From: DASVRZ01 sp038230215 | GTDB lineage: Bacteria; Verrucomicrobiota; Verrucomicrobiia; Chthoniobacterales; DASVRZ01 | Assembly: GCA_038230215.1 (NCBI GenBank) | Contig: JBBRNR010000009.1 | Span: 1-64,000 of the forward strand | DNA length: 64,000 nt | Direction of reading: 5' to 3' | Shown: piece after piece, positions 7,557-16,605 of the stretch | Layout: each line of letters begins with the position of its first letter | Numbering within the stretch: position 1 is the stretch's first letter | The notes under the pieces: generated by a model | Seen by the model: only the letters and a program-made list of their open reading frames with translations | Databases searched by the model: none | What the model was told of the DNA's origin: nothing | Program-made: the position numbers and the translations under genes

Positions 7557-7825
7557 TGCCGCCCTCACCCAAGCCCGGCCAGCCAGTCACCACTTTCGAG
7601 GCTGCCATGGAACGGCTCGAAAATATCGTCGCGCAAATGGAGTCCGCCCAGATGCCGCTCGACGAATTATTGGAACGCTACGAGGAAGGCACTCAGTTGA
7701 TCGCCATTTGTCAGGAAAAACTGAAGACCGCCGAGCAGCGTATTGAAATCGTCACCCGCAAGGCCACCGAACCCGCCCCAACCATCTCTTCCAAAGAACC
7801 CAATAACGATGTCAGTCTCTTCTAG
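7556..7825 (+). CDS. xseB: Exodeoxyribonuclease VII small subunit
   Basis: An 89-residue subunit of exonuclease VII, which degrades single-stranded DNA together with XseA. The core (TFEAAMERLENIVAQMES, PLDELLERYEEG, CQEKLKTAEQRIE) is the standard helical XseB domain. ATG 7556 is chosen because it overlaps the stop of the glycosyltransferase (TAATG); a TTG at 7541 is possible but less likely. The gene overlaps the dxs start by 17 bp, a common xseB-dxs arrangement. xseA is not in the window. Confidence 0.9.
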   Translation: MPPSPKPGQPVTTFEAAMERLENIVAQMESAQMPLDELLERYEEGTQLIAICQEKLKTAEQRIEIVTRKATEPAPTISSKEPNNDVSLF

Positions 7826-9734
7826 CCCCACCCACGTTTCTCGTCCCCTTCTCGATCAAATCCAATCGCCCGCCGACGTAAAAATCCTCGCCGAAAGCCA
7901 GCTCCCGCAGTTGGCGCAAGAGATACGTGATGAACTCATTGATGTCCTTTCCGAAACTGGCGGTCACCTCGGGCCAAACCTCGGAGTGGTCGAGCTGACC
8001 ATCGCGCTGCATCGGGTTTTTAGCACTCCGGACGACAAGTTTGTCTTCGACGTTTCGCATCAGGGTTACGTCCACAAATTGCTAACCGGACGTCGCGACC
8101 GTATCCATACCATCCGACAGTACGAGGGTCTGAATGGATTTCTGCTTCGCACAGAAAGCCCGCATGACAGCTACGGAGCCGGTCATGCAGGCACGGCTCT
8201 TTCCGCCGCTCTCGGCATGGCGGTTGGACGCGACATGCGCGGCACAAATGAGCACGTCGTCACCGTCGCTGGCGATGCAGCCTTCACTTGCGGGACGAGT
8301 TACGAGGCATTGAACAATGTGGCTGAGCAAACTAGGCGCTTCATCGTCGTGCTAAACGACAACGAGTGGTCCATCGCAAAAAACGTCGGAGCCATCGCGG
8401 GTTATCTCAACAAAATCACCACGCATCCAACTTACGCCCATCTGCATGAAAAAGCCGCCCGCTTCATCAGCGCCATCGGAGGAGAAACGGTTCGCAACCT
8501 GGCCAAGAAAGCCGAGGCCGGCGTCAAAAACCTCGTCGTTCCCAGCGTCATTTTTGAGGATCTTGGCTTCCGTTATTATGGGCCAATCGACGGACACGAC
8601 ATTCCCACTTTGATCCGCACTTTTGAGTTTCTAAAAACCCAGGACGCGCCCGTCATCCTGCATGTTCTCACCCAAAAAGGAAAAGGCTACGCCCCTGCCC
8701 TTGCGAAGCCGGACAAGTTTCACGGCCTCGGGAAATACGCGATCGATAGTGGCGAAACCGTGGCCGCAGCTACCCCTACTTACTCCGAACTACTCGGTCA
8801 TACGCTCGCCAAATTTGCAGACACCAACAACAAGATCGTCGCCATCACCGCCGCCATGCCGACAGGGACGGGTCTGATCGGATTCGCTCAGAAACACCCG
8901 AATAAATTCTACGATGTTGGCATAGCCGAGGAACACGCCGCTCTCTTCGCCTGCGGTCTGGCCACGCAGGGTTTCACTCCATTTCTTGCAATTTATTCCA
9001 CGTTCATGCAGCGGGCCTACGACATGATTATTCATGACATTTGTCTGCAAAATTTGAACGTTGCGCTCTGCATGGATCGCGCCGGTTTGAGCGGAGACGA
9101 CGGCCCGACGCACCACGGCTTATTCGATATTGGCTACCTCCGCCACGTGCCGGGGCTGACTTTCATGCAACCGCGCGACGAGGAGGAATTTGCCGACATG
9201 CTCTGGACCATGTCGCATCATCAGGACGGTCCGACCGCCATCCGCTACCCTCGCGGGGCGGGCACCGGTGCCCAGCCTAAAGCAACTCCGAAGCTCCTCG
9301 AAATCGGTAAGGCCGAAGTCGTCCAACCGGGCCGCCAGGTGGCGTTATTCGGCCTGGGCAATATGTTTGAAGTCGCCGAAAAAACCGCCCGTCTCTTGGA
9401 GGCGGAAGGCATCTCCGTCGCGCTGATCAACCCGCGTTGGATCAAGCCGATGGATGTCACGACGCTGGAGTTTTTTGCCCGAGGCTGCCAGGTGATTTGC
9501 ACATTCGAGGATCACGTTTTGCACAATGGCTACGGCTGCGCAGTCATGGAGCAACTGAGTGAAAGTGGCATCAAAACCCCGGTCGTTCGCATCGGCTGGC
9601 CCGATCAATTTATCGAGCACGGCACCATCCCGATCCTGCGCGAAAAGCACGGCCTCACTCCCCAGGCTGCGGTCGCAAAAATCAAGTCGCATCTGCAAAA
9701 CCAGTCGCAAGCTTTCCCCAAGTCAGCCGCTTGA
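7809..9734 (+). CDS. dxs: 1-deoxy-D-xylulose-5-phosphate synthase
   Basis: A 641-residue thiamine-diphosphate enzyme that condenses pyruvate and glyceraldehyde 3-phosphate, the first step of the MEP isoprenoid pathway. Family hallmarks include the N-terminal GGHLGPNLGVVELT and DVSHQGYVHKLL segments, GAGHAGTALSAALGMA, a ThDP-binding region with LNDNEWSI, the transketolase pyrimidine domain (VGIAEEHAALFACGLA, DRAGLSGDDGPTHHG) and the C-terminal domain. ATG 7809 gives the usual length; upstream starts lie inside xseB. The ThDP/Mg motif reads GDAAF (Asp156-Ala157) rather than the usual GDGA, a mild variant with the metal-binding Asp kept. Confidence 0.95.
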   Translation: MSVSSSPTHVSRPLLDQIQSPADVKILAESQLPQLAQEIRDELIDVLSETGGHLGPNLGVVELTIALHRVFSTPDDKFVFDVSHQGYVHKLLTGRRDRIHTIRQYEGLNGFLLRTESPHDSYGAGHAGTALSAALGMAVGRDMRGTNEHVVTVAGDAAFTCGTSYEALNNVAEQTRRFIVVLNDNEWSIAKNVGAIAGYLNKITTHPTYAHLHEKAARFISAIGGETVRNLAKKAEAGVKNLVVPSVIFEDLGFRYYGPIDGHDIPTLIRTFEFLKTQDAPVILHVLTQKGKGYAPALAKPDKFHGLGKYAIDSGETVAAATPTYSELLGHTLAKFADTNNKIVAITAAMPTGTGLIGFAQKHPNKFYDVGIAEEHAALFACGLATQGFTPFLAIYSTFMQRAYDMIIHDICLQNLNVALCMDRAGLSGDDGPTHHGLFDIGYLRHVPGLTFMQPRDEEEFADMLWTMSHHQDGPTAIRYPRGAGTGAQPKATPKLLEIGKAEVVQPGRQVALFGLGNMFEVAEKTARLLEAEGISVALINPRWIKPMDVTTLEFFARGCQVICTFEDHVLHNGYGCAVMEQLSESGIKTPVVRIGWPDQFIEHGTIPILREKHGLTPQAAVAKIKSHLQNQSQAFPKSAA

Positions 9735-9817
9735 TTTATAGTAACCCAGGCGTCCAATATCCTCGCCCGCGCTGACAACGCAGAAACCCGTCCGCCTTTT
9801 TTAATCCCCTCAGTCGT

Positions 9818-11260
9818 TTACAACGCCGGACGCGCCCGGTGCCATTCCGTCGATTGCTCGTAGGCGTGGGCGAGGCGCAGAAGATTGCTTTCGTCGAAAG
9901 GTTTGCCGAGGAGTTGCACTCCGATGGGGAGTTGTTTTCCCTCCATTTCGGCAAATCCGCAGGGCAGACTCATACCGGGAAGTCCGGCTAGATTCGTGGC
10001 AATGGTAAAGATGTCGGCAAGATACATCGCGAGTGGGTCGTTGGATTTTTCGCCGATCTTGAAGGCCGGAGTCGGCGATGTCGGGCAGATAATGGCGTCC
10101 ACTTTTTCAAAGGCCTCGGTGAAATCGCGGCGGATGAGTGTGCGGACGCGTTGCGCCTGCAGATAGTAGGCGTCGTGGTAGCCGGAGCTGAGAACATAGG
10201 TGCCCAAAATAATGCGACGCTTGACTTCGGGACCGAAGCCTTCGGCGCGAGTTTTTAGGTAATGCTCAAGCAAGCCCTGGCCCGACGTCGAGCGATGTCC
10301 GTAGCGCACGCCGTCGAAACGCGCCAAGTTGGCCGACGCTTCGGCGGTCGCGATGATGTAATACACACCGACGGCGTGCTCGGTGTGCGGCAGAGAGACG
10401 TCGATGATTTCCGCTCCCAGCGAGGCGAAGTGATCGACGGCGGCGCGCACGGCGCGTTCGACCTGGGGATCGATGCCAGCGATGAAGTATTCTTTCGGCA
10501 GACCGATTTTCATGCCTTTGATGTCTTTGCCGAGATCGGCGGTGAAATCGGGCACTGGAATATCGAGCGAAGTCGAGTCGAGCGGATCGAGACCGGAGAG
10601 GGCATTGAGCACGAGCGCAGCGTCTTCCACGGTTTTCGCAAACGGCCCAATCTGGTCGAGCGACGACGCAAAAGCGGTGAGGCCGAAACGCGAGACACGT
10701 CCGTAAGTCGGCTTCAACCCGACGCAACCGCACAATGCCGCTGGTTGGCGGATCGAGCCGCCCGTGTCGGAGCCGAGCGAGGCAAAGGCTTCATCTGCCG
10801 CCACGACAGCCGCCGAGCCGCCGCTGGAACCACCCGGAATGCGATCCAAGTCCCATGGATTACGAGTTTTCTGGTAGGCGGAGTTTTCCGTGGAGGAACC
10901 CATCGCAAATTCGTCGAGGTTGCAGCGTCCGAAGGGAATCGCACCCGCCGCACGGAGTTTGTGAATGACGGTGGCTGAGAAAGGAGCCCGATACGATTCG
11001 AGCATTTTCGAGGCACAGGTGTTTGGCTCACCTTGAACGGCAATAACGTCTTTGATCGCAATGGGCACGCCGCCGAGCGGGAGATCGAGGTTGGCGTTTT
11101 TCGCTTCCGCGAGCGCATTTTCAATCGAGTAAGAGAGATATCCCTGGACTTGGGGCTCGACGGCCTGGATGCGACTGGCGAGGGCTTCGATGACTTCGAC
11201 GGCGGTGACTTCGCGGCTGGCGAGCTGGCGCCGCAGACCGGCGATGGTGAGCGTGTGCAT
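9818..11260 (-). CDS. gatA: Aspartyl/glutamyl-tRNA amidotransferase subunit A
   Basis: A 480-residue amidase-signature enzyme. GatA releases ammonia from glutamine for transamidation of misacylated Glu-tRNA(Gln) or Asp-tRNA(Asn). The catalytic Lys lies in VPIAIKDVI, and the cis-Ser/Ser nucleophile pair in PGGSSGGSAA and SDTGGSIRQPA. Length is standard. gatC is 8 bp upstream on the same strand; gatB is not seen here. The organism therefore probably uses the indirect route for Gln- and/or Asn-tRNA. Confidence 0.97.
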   Translation of the reverse strand: MHTLTIAGLRRQLASREVTAVEVIEALASRIQAVEPQVQGYLSYSIENALAEAKNANLDLPLGGVPIAIKDVIAVQGEPNTCASKMLESYRAPFSATVIHKLRAAGAIPFGRCNLDEFAMGSSTENSAYQKTRNPWDLDRIPGGSSGGSAAVVAADEAFASLGSDTGGSIRQPAALCGCVGLKPTYGRVSRFGLTAFASSLDQIGPFAKTVEDAALVLNALSGLDPLDSTSLDIPVPDFTADLGKDIKGMKIGLPKEYFIAGIDPQVERAVRAAVDHFASLGAEIIDVSLPHTEHAVGVYYIIATAEASANLARFDGVRYGHRSTSGQGLLEHYLKTRAEGFGPEVKRRIILGTYVLSSGYHDAYYLQAQRVRTLIRRDFTEAFEKVDAIICPTSPTPAFKIGEKSNDPLAMYLADIFTIATNLAGLPGMSLPCGFAEMEGKQLPIGVQLLGKPFDESNLLRLAHAYEQSTEWHRARPAL

Positions 11261-11268
11261 GAGAGCGT

Positions 11269-11565
11269 TTATTCCAAGACTTTGGTGACGACGAAGAGCT
11301 GATTGGCTTGGTGCGGAGCGTTGGCCAATGCCTCAGCGGGCGTGAACCAGTCGCGCGGCACGTCCTCGCGGAAGACGTTGTAAATGGGATACGCGTGCGC
11401 GGTTGGCTCGATGCCAGTGACATCGACGGTGCGCATTTTGGCGACGTATTCGAGCACTTGTCCAATCTGCGACTGGAATTGAGTAGCCTCGTCATCGGTT
11501 AATTCGATGCGAGCCAGATTGGCAATGTGGCGGACGTTGAGTTCGGTCTGGTCGGGCTGGCTCAT
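11269..11565 (-). CDS. gatC: Aspartyl/glutamyl-tRNA amidotransferase subunit C
   Basis: A 98-residue GatC, the linker subunit that stabilises the GatA-GatB complex. The typical pattern is present: VRHIANLARIELTDDEA at the N-terminus, FQSQIGQVLEYV, and VTGIEPTAHAYP followed by the REDVPRDWFTPAEALANAP tail. It directly precedes gatA and is presumably co-transcribed with it. Confidence 0.95.
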   Translation of the reverse strand: MSQPDQTELNVRHIANLARIELTDDEATQFQSQIGQVLEYVAKMRTVDVTGIEPTAHAYPIYNVFREDVPRDWFTPAEALANAPHQANQLFVVTKVLE

Positions 11566-11590
11566 GATGGAAAATGGCGGAGTTGCAGCC

Positions 11591-11974
11591 TTACCAAGGC
11601 AGCATTTTCAAGACAAAGAAAATTGCCAGCGCGAGGAGCACCATCAGCGCCAAAAACTGATACTGCGCCGCGCGTTTCTCGCCTTTGCGGCGGCCTCGCG
11701 GGGCGGTCATGGTGGTGTTGAGCTGATAGGCCCGCTTGTCCGGGATGGAGGAAAAGAAATCGGAGCCGCGCGTTTGTTCATGCCTCCGCATGATCTCGGT
11801 GGCCTGACGCCGAAGTTGCTCCTGTTTGCGCGCGGGTGCCTCGCTGATCTGACGCTCCAAGTTTTCCATGTCGCGCTTCAGTTTCGCTTCGGTATCGGCG
11901 AGCTGACGCTGGACATGGTTAAACGGCGAGGACTTTGAGGAGGCCGGTTTTTTCGAGGCGGAACGGCGTTTCAC
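11591..11974 (-). CDS. Small coiled-coil protein with C-terminal membrane anchor
   Basis: A 127-residue protein starting at GTG 11974, whose bases overlap the TGA of the upstream gene (GTGA), implying translational coupling. A basic N-terminus (KRRSASKKP) leads into a charged coiled coil (about residues 20-65), a linker with SSIPDKRAYQLNT, a basic patch (RGRRKGEKR), and one C-terminal helix (about 106-125, FLALMVLLALAIFFVL). Topology suggests a tail-anchored inner-membrane protein facing the cytoplasm. The family is not recognised. The longer open frame upstream is antisense noise over the neighbouring gene. Confidence 0.65.
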   Translation of the reverse strand: MKRRSASKKPASSKSSPFNHVQRQLADTEAKLKRDMENLERQISEAPARKQEQLRRQATEIMRRHEQTRGSDFFSSIPDKRAYQLNTTMTAPRGRRKGEKRAAQYQFLALMVLLALAIFFVLKMLPW

Positions 11975-12597
11975 TTGGCGGAATGGATGAAATAAACGCT
12001 GAGCGCGATGAGGCCGAGCACGAGCAGCGGCAGGGTGAAAGCAAAACCGGCGTTCAGCCAGTAGAGAAAGTCGTGGGCTTCGCCAGGCTCGCTCACATAG
12101 CTGGCGAGTGCCGGGTTGCCGCCCGCCTGCTCGGCGGCTTCGAGGCCGATTTTGGCGCGGTTTTTGGAATAAACGGCGCGGGCGTCCTCGACGTCGCTCT
12201 GGGCCTTGGAAAGCTCTTTGCCCAAGTCGCTCGGCGACCACGTTTTGGGATTAATGGTTTCCAGCAGATCGAGATGCTGGGAAAACGCCTCGTGCGTATT
12301 GCGCAGGTGATCGACCCGGCGTTCGGCCTCGACGGATTCGCGTTCAATGATCGTGAGCGAGCGGCTGAGTTTCTCGATCATGTCGCCGCGACCGCGTTCG
12401 AGCTCCTCCTGACGCTGGCTGAGGTCTTCGAGCTCGCGTTTTTGCTTCTCGATTTGGTCGGCCTGACGACGCAGCGCAAGGAGTTGCTCCTGTGCTTTCT
12501 GCACCTGCGAATCAAGCATTGCGCCAGTGTCCAAATCAGGGTCCGGCAGATTCAAGTCTTGGTCGGAGTGTCCGTAAGGGTTGGAATAATCGGGCAT
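11971..12597 (-). CDS. Coiled-coil protein with C-terminal transmembrane helix
   Basis: A 208-residue protein. A Pro/Asp-rich N-terminus (MPDYSNPYGHSDQDLNLPD) precedes a long heptad-rich coiled coil, about residues 25-110, rich in Gln, Glu, Arg and Leu. A second helical region and a single hydrophobic helix near the C-terminus (FTLPLLVLGLIALSVYF) follow. Together with the overlapping downstream gene it likely forms a two-protein membrane-tethered coiled-coil unit. It is upstream of gatCA on the same strand. I cannot name a function. Confidence 0.7.
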   Translation of the reverse strand: MPDYSNPYGHSDQDLNLPDPDLDTGAMLDSQVQKAQEQLLALRRQADQIEKQKRELEDLSQRQEELERGRGDMIEKLSRSLTIIERESVEAERRVDHLRNTHEAFSQHLDLLETINPKTWSPSDLGKELSKAQSDVEDARAVYSKNRAKIGLEAAEQAGGNPALASYVSEPGEAHDFLYWLNAGFAFTLPLLVLGLIALSVYFIHSAK

Positions 12598-12643
12598 AAA
12601 GTGGGTAAAACGGCGAACTTCGTAGTATGATAGAAGTCGCCCG

Positions 12644-14347
12644 CTAAAACTCCAGATTTTTCACCCTTTTTTCTGCGAGCCAGAGGGGAAAAAACGTGTT
12701 TAGCGCCGTCCATAGCAATGCAACTCCAATCAAGGCATCCGTCCAGCGTCCGGGACGGCTCGCCGGATCCATCACCAAACGCATTCCGGGCAGCGCGATT
12801 AAGAGAATGAAGACCAGGATATAAAGAAAACTCCCGACCAGACAGAGCGTGCCGCCGAAGCCAGAGACGATTTTCGTGGGATTATCCTCGCGCAGATTGG
12901 GAAAGATCGCTCCGAGACCGGCGGCGAGGCCGGAAAGACTGCTCCCCATGCAAATCGCGGCGCCGATGAAGAACAAGACGCGCCCGACGCTTTGGCCGAG
13001 AATGACGCCGGAAAGAATCATCAGTGGAATCGTCACCACAGCGGCGGCGCTGGCACTTGTCCAGAATTTCTGACGCACGACACGCTCCAAGCCGAGTGGA
13101 GCCAGACCGAGAATCCAGAGGCGTTTTCCCTCTAGACTGAACTGCGGAAAAATAAAACGCGTGGTCAGTGTAGACAACGTCAACGATGCGGCAGCCAGAT
13201 TCAAATATCCGATCAGCGTCGGCCAGAAAGGATTGTCGAAGTCGAGTTTGGAGTTGCGTAAATTCGCAAAATACAACGCCAGCAATCCGAAAAAGATCAC
13301 GCATTGGATCCATTGCGCCGGATCGCGCCAGAAGGTGCGAGCATCCTTCAAAACCAGCGCGGTGAATTGACGATCCAGGGGCAACGCGCGCGCCAGCCGT
13401 TCCGTCCATGGGAGTTGCATCGAAATGGCACGTCCCTTCGCCAATTGGCGGGCTGCCTGCAACCGAAGCGCCGCGCCGTAGCTGCCGTAGAAGAGCCGGC
13501 TGAAACCTGCCACGCCCGCGAGCAGAACTAACATCGCGTTGCTCAGCAAAACTCCGAAATAAAACCACGCCGTCCCGTGCGTTCCATCGCGCCAACTGAG
13601 GAGCGATTGCACCAGCCAGGTGCTCGGCAGCCACGGGTTGATGACGAGCCGGGAATTACGCAGGAGTTTTTCGAAAATCATGCTGTCGCCCGCCACGGCG
13701 GCAACGGAGTTAGGGTGGATTCTGAAAATAGCGATCGCGACGACCAGCAACGCTAATGTTAACAATCCTTTTCCCAGCCACGGATGCGCCAGAATCCTAA
13801 CTGTTAGTAAAATTCCGAACACGCCCAGTGCCGCCGGGATGATCAGGAACGGCAAATAGAGCAGCGGCATGAATAGATAGAAGCTCCATCCAACTTCGTA
13901 GAGGCGTCCGTAAGCCAATAGCAGCGGTGCGCTGAGAAAGACTAACGCCCAACTCGACACCGTGAGACACTCCAGATATTTCCATTGCAATATGTCGCGG
14001 TGATCGACGGGCAAGGATAGCAGCCAGGCCGTTTCGCGATTTCGGAAGAGCGTGCTGTAGCCGATGATAATGTTAGAAAAGACTAACATCATAAAGAAGA
14101 ACGCGAAGAGCAGATATAGGATGCGCTGAGAGATGAGCGTGCCGACGAGCGGGAAGCTATTGACGAAGTGCAGCCCCTGATAAAAGAGGAAATACGCCGC
14201 TCCGAGATAGCCTGCGAGAAACGTGCCGAGCACTGCGGTGAGCAGGCGTGATTGTGTTCTAACTCGACTGAAAAACGCCAGCAGGATACGCCATTTCGCC
14301 TGCCCCATTTGCACCAAAAATGGAAGGGATTGGATACTGGAGTTCAT
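12644..14347 (-). CDS. ABC-2-like transporter permease
   Basis: A 567-residue polytopic protein with about 12 hydrophobic helices and long soluble stretches (about residues 290-330) between them. The order of features (short N-terminal helix pair, GYSTLFRNRETAWLLSLPVD coupling-type loop, second helix bundle with FIFPQFSLEGKRLWILGLAP) resembles large ABC-2 exporter permeases, in which such loops contact the ATPase. No ATP-binding gene adjoins it here, so the partner must lie elsewhere. The substrate is unknown. Confidence 0.6.
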   Translation of the reverse strand: MNSSIQSLPFLVQMGQAKWRILLAFFSRVRTQSRLLTAVLGTFLAGYLGAAYFLFYQGLHFVNSFPLVGTLISQRILYLLFAFFFMMLVFSNIIIGYSTLFRNRETAWLLSLPVDHRDILQWKYLECLTVSSWALVFLSAPLLLAYGRLYEVGWSFYLFMPLLYLPFLIIPAALGVFGILLTVRILAHPWLGKGLLTLALLVVAIAIFRIHPNSVAAVAGDSMIFEKLLRNSRLVINPWLPSTWLVQSLLSWRDGTHGTAWFYFGVLLSNAMLVLLAGVAGFSRLFYGSYGAALRLQAARQLAKGRAISMQLPWTERLARALPLDRQFTALVLKDARTFWRDPAQWIQCVIFFGLLALYFANLRNSKLDFDNPFWPTLIGYLNLAAASLTLSTLTTRFIFPQFSLEGKRLWILGLAPLGLERVVRQKFWTSASAAAVVTIPLMILSGVILGQSVGRVLFFIGAAICMGSSLSGLAAGLGAIFPNLREDNPTKIVSGFGGTLCLVGSFLYILVFILLIALPGMRLVMDPASRPGRWTDALIGVALLWTALNTFFPLWLAEKRVKNLEF

Positions 14348-14350
14348 AGG

Positions 14351-14460
14351 CTTCGGGAGCGCACGCGTTTCGCGTGTCCTTGCCGGCGTCTCGCCGGGAA
14401 GCTAGGAGAAAGCCATCGGACGAGACGTCCGATGGAATACGCGAGACGCGTGCGCTGCCG
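14351..14460. repeat. Intergenic palindromic repeat element
   Basis: The interval between rlmI and the permease gene is packed with inverted repeats. GCGCACGCGTTTCGCGTG on one side mirrors ACGCGAGACGCGTGCGC on the other (14439-14456), and inside are GCCGGCGTCTCGCCGG and the near-perfect palindrome CATCGGACGAGACGTCCGAT. The first about 29 bp recur almost unchanged at 57010-57038. This looks like a dispersed REP-like element, possibly folding into RNA hairpins that end transcripts. Confidence 0.65.
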
Positions 14461-14481
14461 TTCCAGAAACGCCGTATTCAT

Positions 14482-15654
14482 CTACCGTCCGCGCATGGCT
14501 TCTAACAAGACGCCGTGCAGATAATGCGTCTCCGGCAGATGCGGCAAAATCGGATGATCCAGGCCCTGACTGTAGGTCGCGATCTGCCGCACAGAACGCT
14601 TCGCATCGTTCGACGCATCTACGATCACCTCGTTGAGCAGATGGGGAGTCATGTGGTGCGAGCAGGAAAACGTGGCGATCATTCCGTCGGGTGCCAGGAG
14701 TTGCAGAGCGCGGAGATGGATCTCCTTGTAACCCCGAAGCGCGTCGTCGATTTTCCCCTTCCCTTTCGCAAACGACGGCGGGTCCAGCACGATCAAATCG
14801 TAGGTCGCGCCGGAGCGTGTTTGCGTGCTGAGAAAGTCGAAGACGTTTGCCTCCACGGCTTTGACTTTCAGCTCATTGCGTCGCGCATTGGCCTCGATCT
14901 TGTTGCACAATTCCCCGCTCACCTCGACCGCCAGCACTTCACTAGCGCCCGCTTTTGCGCAGGCCATCGCAAATCCGCCCTGACTGCTAAAACAATCCAG
15001 CACTCGTTTACCCGCAGAAACGGATGCAACCCGGCTGTAATTTTCTACCTGGTCGAGATAAAACCCGGTCTTGTGACCCTCTCCGGCGTCGATCTCGAAA
15101 CTCACGCCAGCCATTTCAAACACGGTCGGCTGCGGTGCATCGCCCCAGAGCAGACCCGACTGCAACTCGAGTCCCTCGGCCTTGCGCGAGCCACTTTCAT
15201 TGCGCTCGACAATACCGGAAATGCCATTCACGACGGCGACCAATGCCTCAACGATGAGATTTTTTCGCTGGTCCATCGCGAGGGTGAGGGTTTGCAGCAC
15301 AAGCGTCGCGCCGTAACGATCCACGATCACGCCGGGCAGCCCGTCGCTTTCGCTCCAGACGAGCCGACAGAGATCGCCGCGCACAGCGCGTCGCTCGCGG
15401 TATTCGACGGCCATGCGAATCCGCCGGGTGAAGAAATCGAGGTCCAGCTCCTGGCGTTGACGCGAAAAACGCCGCGCCACGATCTGCGAACGTTTGTTGT
15501 AAATGGCCGAGCCGAGCAGGCGGTCCTTGCCATCTTTCAGACTAACCACATCGCCATCCTGCGGATCGCCAAACGCTTTTAACACCTCACTGGCGTACAC
15601 CCAGTCGTGTCCATGTAAAATCTGCGAGCGAGGTTTGATCACGAGTCCGGCCAT
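14482..15654 (-). CDS. rlmI: 23S rRNA m5C methyltransferase, RlmI family
   Basis: A 390-residue SAM-dependent methyltransferase of the RlmI/YccW group, which methylates C5 of a cytosine in 23S rRNA. An N-terminal PUA-like RNA-binding domain (about 1-75, starting GLVIKPRSQILHGHDWVY) is followed by the EEHEE region with DGLPGVIVDRYG. The Rossmann domain shows RVLDCFSSQGGFA (SAM motif), LIVLDPPSFAKGKGK (motif IV) and FSCSHHMT. Length is typical. The exact rRNA position is inferred from family membership only. Confidence 0.88.
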   Translation of the reverse strand: MAGLVIKPRSQILHGHDWVYASEVLKAFGDPQDGDVVSLKDGKDRLLGSAIYNKRSQIVARRFSRQRQELDLDFFTRRIRMAVEYRERRAVRGDLCRLVWSESDGLPGVIVDRYGATLVLQTLTLAMDQRKNLIVEALVAVVNGISGIVERNESGSRKAEGLELQSGLLWGDAPQPTVFEMAGVSFEIDAGEGHKTGFYLDQVENYSRVASVSAGKRVLDCFSSQGGFAMACAKAGASEVLAVEVSGELCNKIEANARRNELKVKAVEANVFDFLSTQTRSGATYDLIVLDPPSFAKGKGKIDDALRGYKEIHLRALQLLAPDGMIATFSCSHHMTPHLLNEVIVDASNDAKRSVRQIATYSQGLDHPILPHLPETHYLHGVLLEAMRGR

Positions 15655-15716
15655 CCCGCGACTTTATTCCTTCACCACCGGCTGCAAACTAAAAAAATGT
15701 CGCCATCTGCCAGTCC

Positions 15717-15879
15717 GATCACGATCCGAACTACTGCGGGAAGATCATTCGACTTTCCGGATAACGATCCGACTCGCCAACAAAGTCAGCGTCGGCATTC
15801 AGATAACGATCCAAGTCGCGGTCAAGACCTGCTTTGCCATTCTGATCATGATCTGACTCCCGAACGAAGTCTGCATGGC
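15717..15879. repeat. Degenerate 42-bp tandem repeat array, intergenic
   Basis: Four head-to-tail units start with GAT(A/C)A(C/T)GATC at 15717, 15760, 15802 and 15844, giving spacings of 43, 42 and 42 bp. Units share GATAACGATCC followed by a GTCGC-like core and drift elsewhere. Weaker similarity seems to continue to about 15950. The stretch 15655-16027 has no credible gene: frames on both strands encode only 14-residue periodic peptides (DNDPSR... on plus, ADFV.ESDR on minus). Confidence 0.65.
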
Positions 15880-16027
15880 GATCCGCGTTACAATTCCAGT
15901 GGCAAACAGAATCTGTTTTGCCTCTCGAATTACGATAACGGGTGTATTTATTTACCCAAAACAGCCCGTTTTTGCGAAAATTGGACGTTTCAGCCAAACT
16001 CGCCTGTTTCCTTAGCAGAGAAGGGCT

Positions 16028-16600
16028 TTACCGCTGGTCCTTGGCGCGCGGCTCGCGGTCTTTGGCGGTCGCGGTGCTTGGCGAGGTGACGAACGGGCCA
16101 CCGGCAAGCGGAGCGGATTTCGTAAACGCCACGTCGGGCATTTCGCTCGGACGACCCGCCAGCGGGAAGTCTTTCCGCAAAGGGAAAAATGGGTAACCGT
16201 CCCACATGAGGATGCGACGCAGATCAGGATGCGACTCGAATGTGATGCCCATCATGTCGTAAATCTCGCGCTCATGCCAGTCGGCGGTCGCCCAGAGGTC
16301 GGTAATCGTAGGCACGGAAAGATGATCCTCGGAGACAGTGCATTTGAGCCGCAGATGCAGGTGCGTCGTAAGCGAATAAATCTCATAGACGACCTCGAAA
16401 CGCGGTTCGTCGCCAAAATTATCCACGCTGCTAATGTCGAGTAGGAAGTCGAATCCGAGGGTGTCCTTGGCAAACTGGAGCGCGAGTTTGATGCTTTCGG
16501 CGGTGAAGACGAGCGTCGTCTCGCCGCGAAATTCTTTCGTGAGCAGGAGGGCGGGGCCGAATTGTTTGCCGAGAGCGGCGGAGGCGTCAGCGAGCGTCAT
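16028..16600 (-). CDS. nuoC: NADH-quinone oxidoreductase subunit C
   Basis: A 190-residue NuoC, a peripheral-arm subunit of respiratory complex I lying next to NuoD. The signature is clear: FLLDISSVDNFGDEPRFEVVYEIYS, the TDLWATADWHEREIYDMMGI motif and HPDLRRILMWDGYPFFPLRKDFPL. A short Ala/Lys-rich tail extends beyond the conserved domain. nuoB lies 5 bp upstream on the same strand. Unusually, nuoD is not next but alone at 32.5 kb. Confidence 0.96.
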   Translation of the reverse strand: MTLADASAALGKQFGPALLLTKEFRGETTLVFTAESIKLALQFAKDTLGFDFLLDISSVDNFGDEPRFEVVYEIYSLTTHLHLRLKCTVSEDHLSVPTITDLWATADWHEREIYDMMGITFESHPDLRRILMWDGYPFFPLRKDFPLAGRPSEMPDVAFTKSAPLAGGPFVTSPSTATAKDREPRAKDQR

Positions 16601-16605
16601 GGTTT

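Noticed and set aside
10262..10978. Plus-strand ORF over gatA
   Set aside because: Antisense shadow of gatA; no independent motifs.
15697..16089. ORF of 130 codons in the rlmI-nuoC gap
   Set aside because: Most of it translates the degenerate 42-bp array and then runs antisense into nuoC; no coherent protein.
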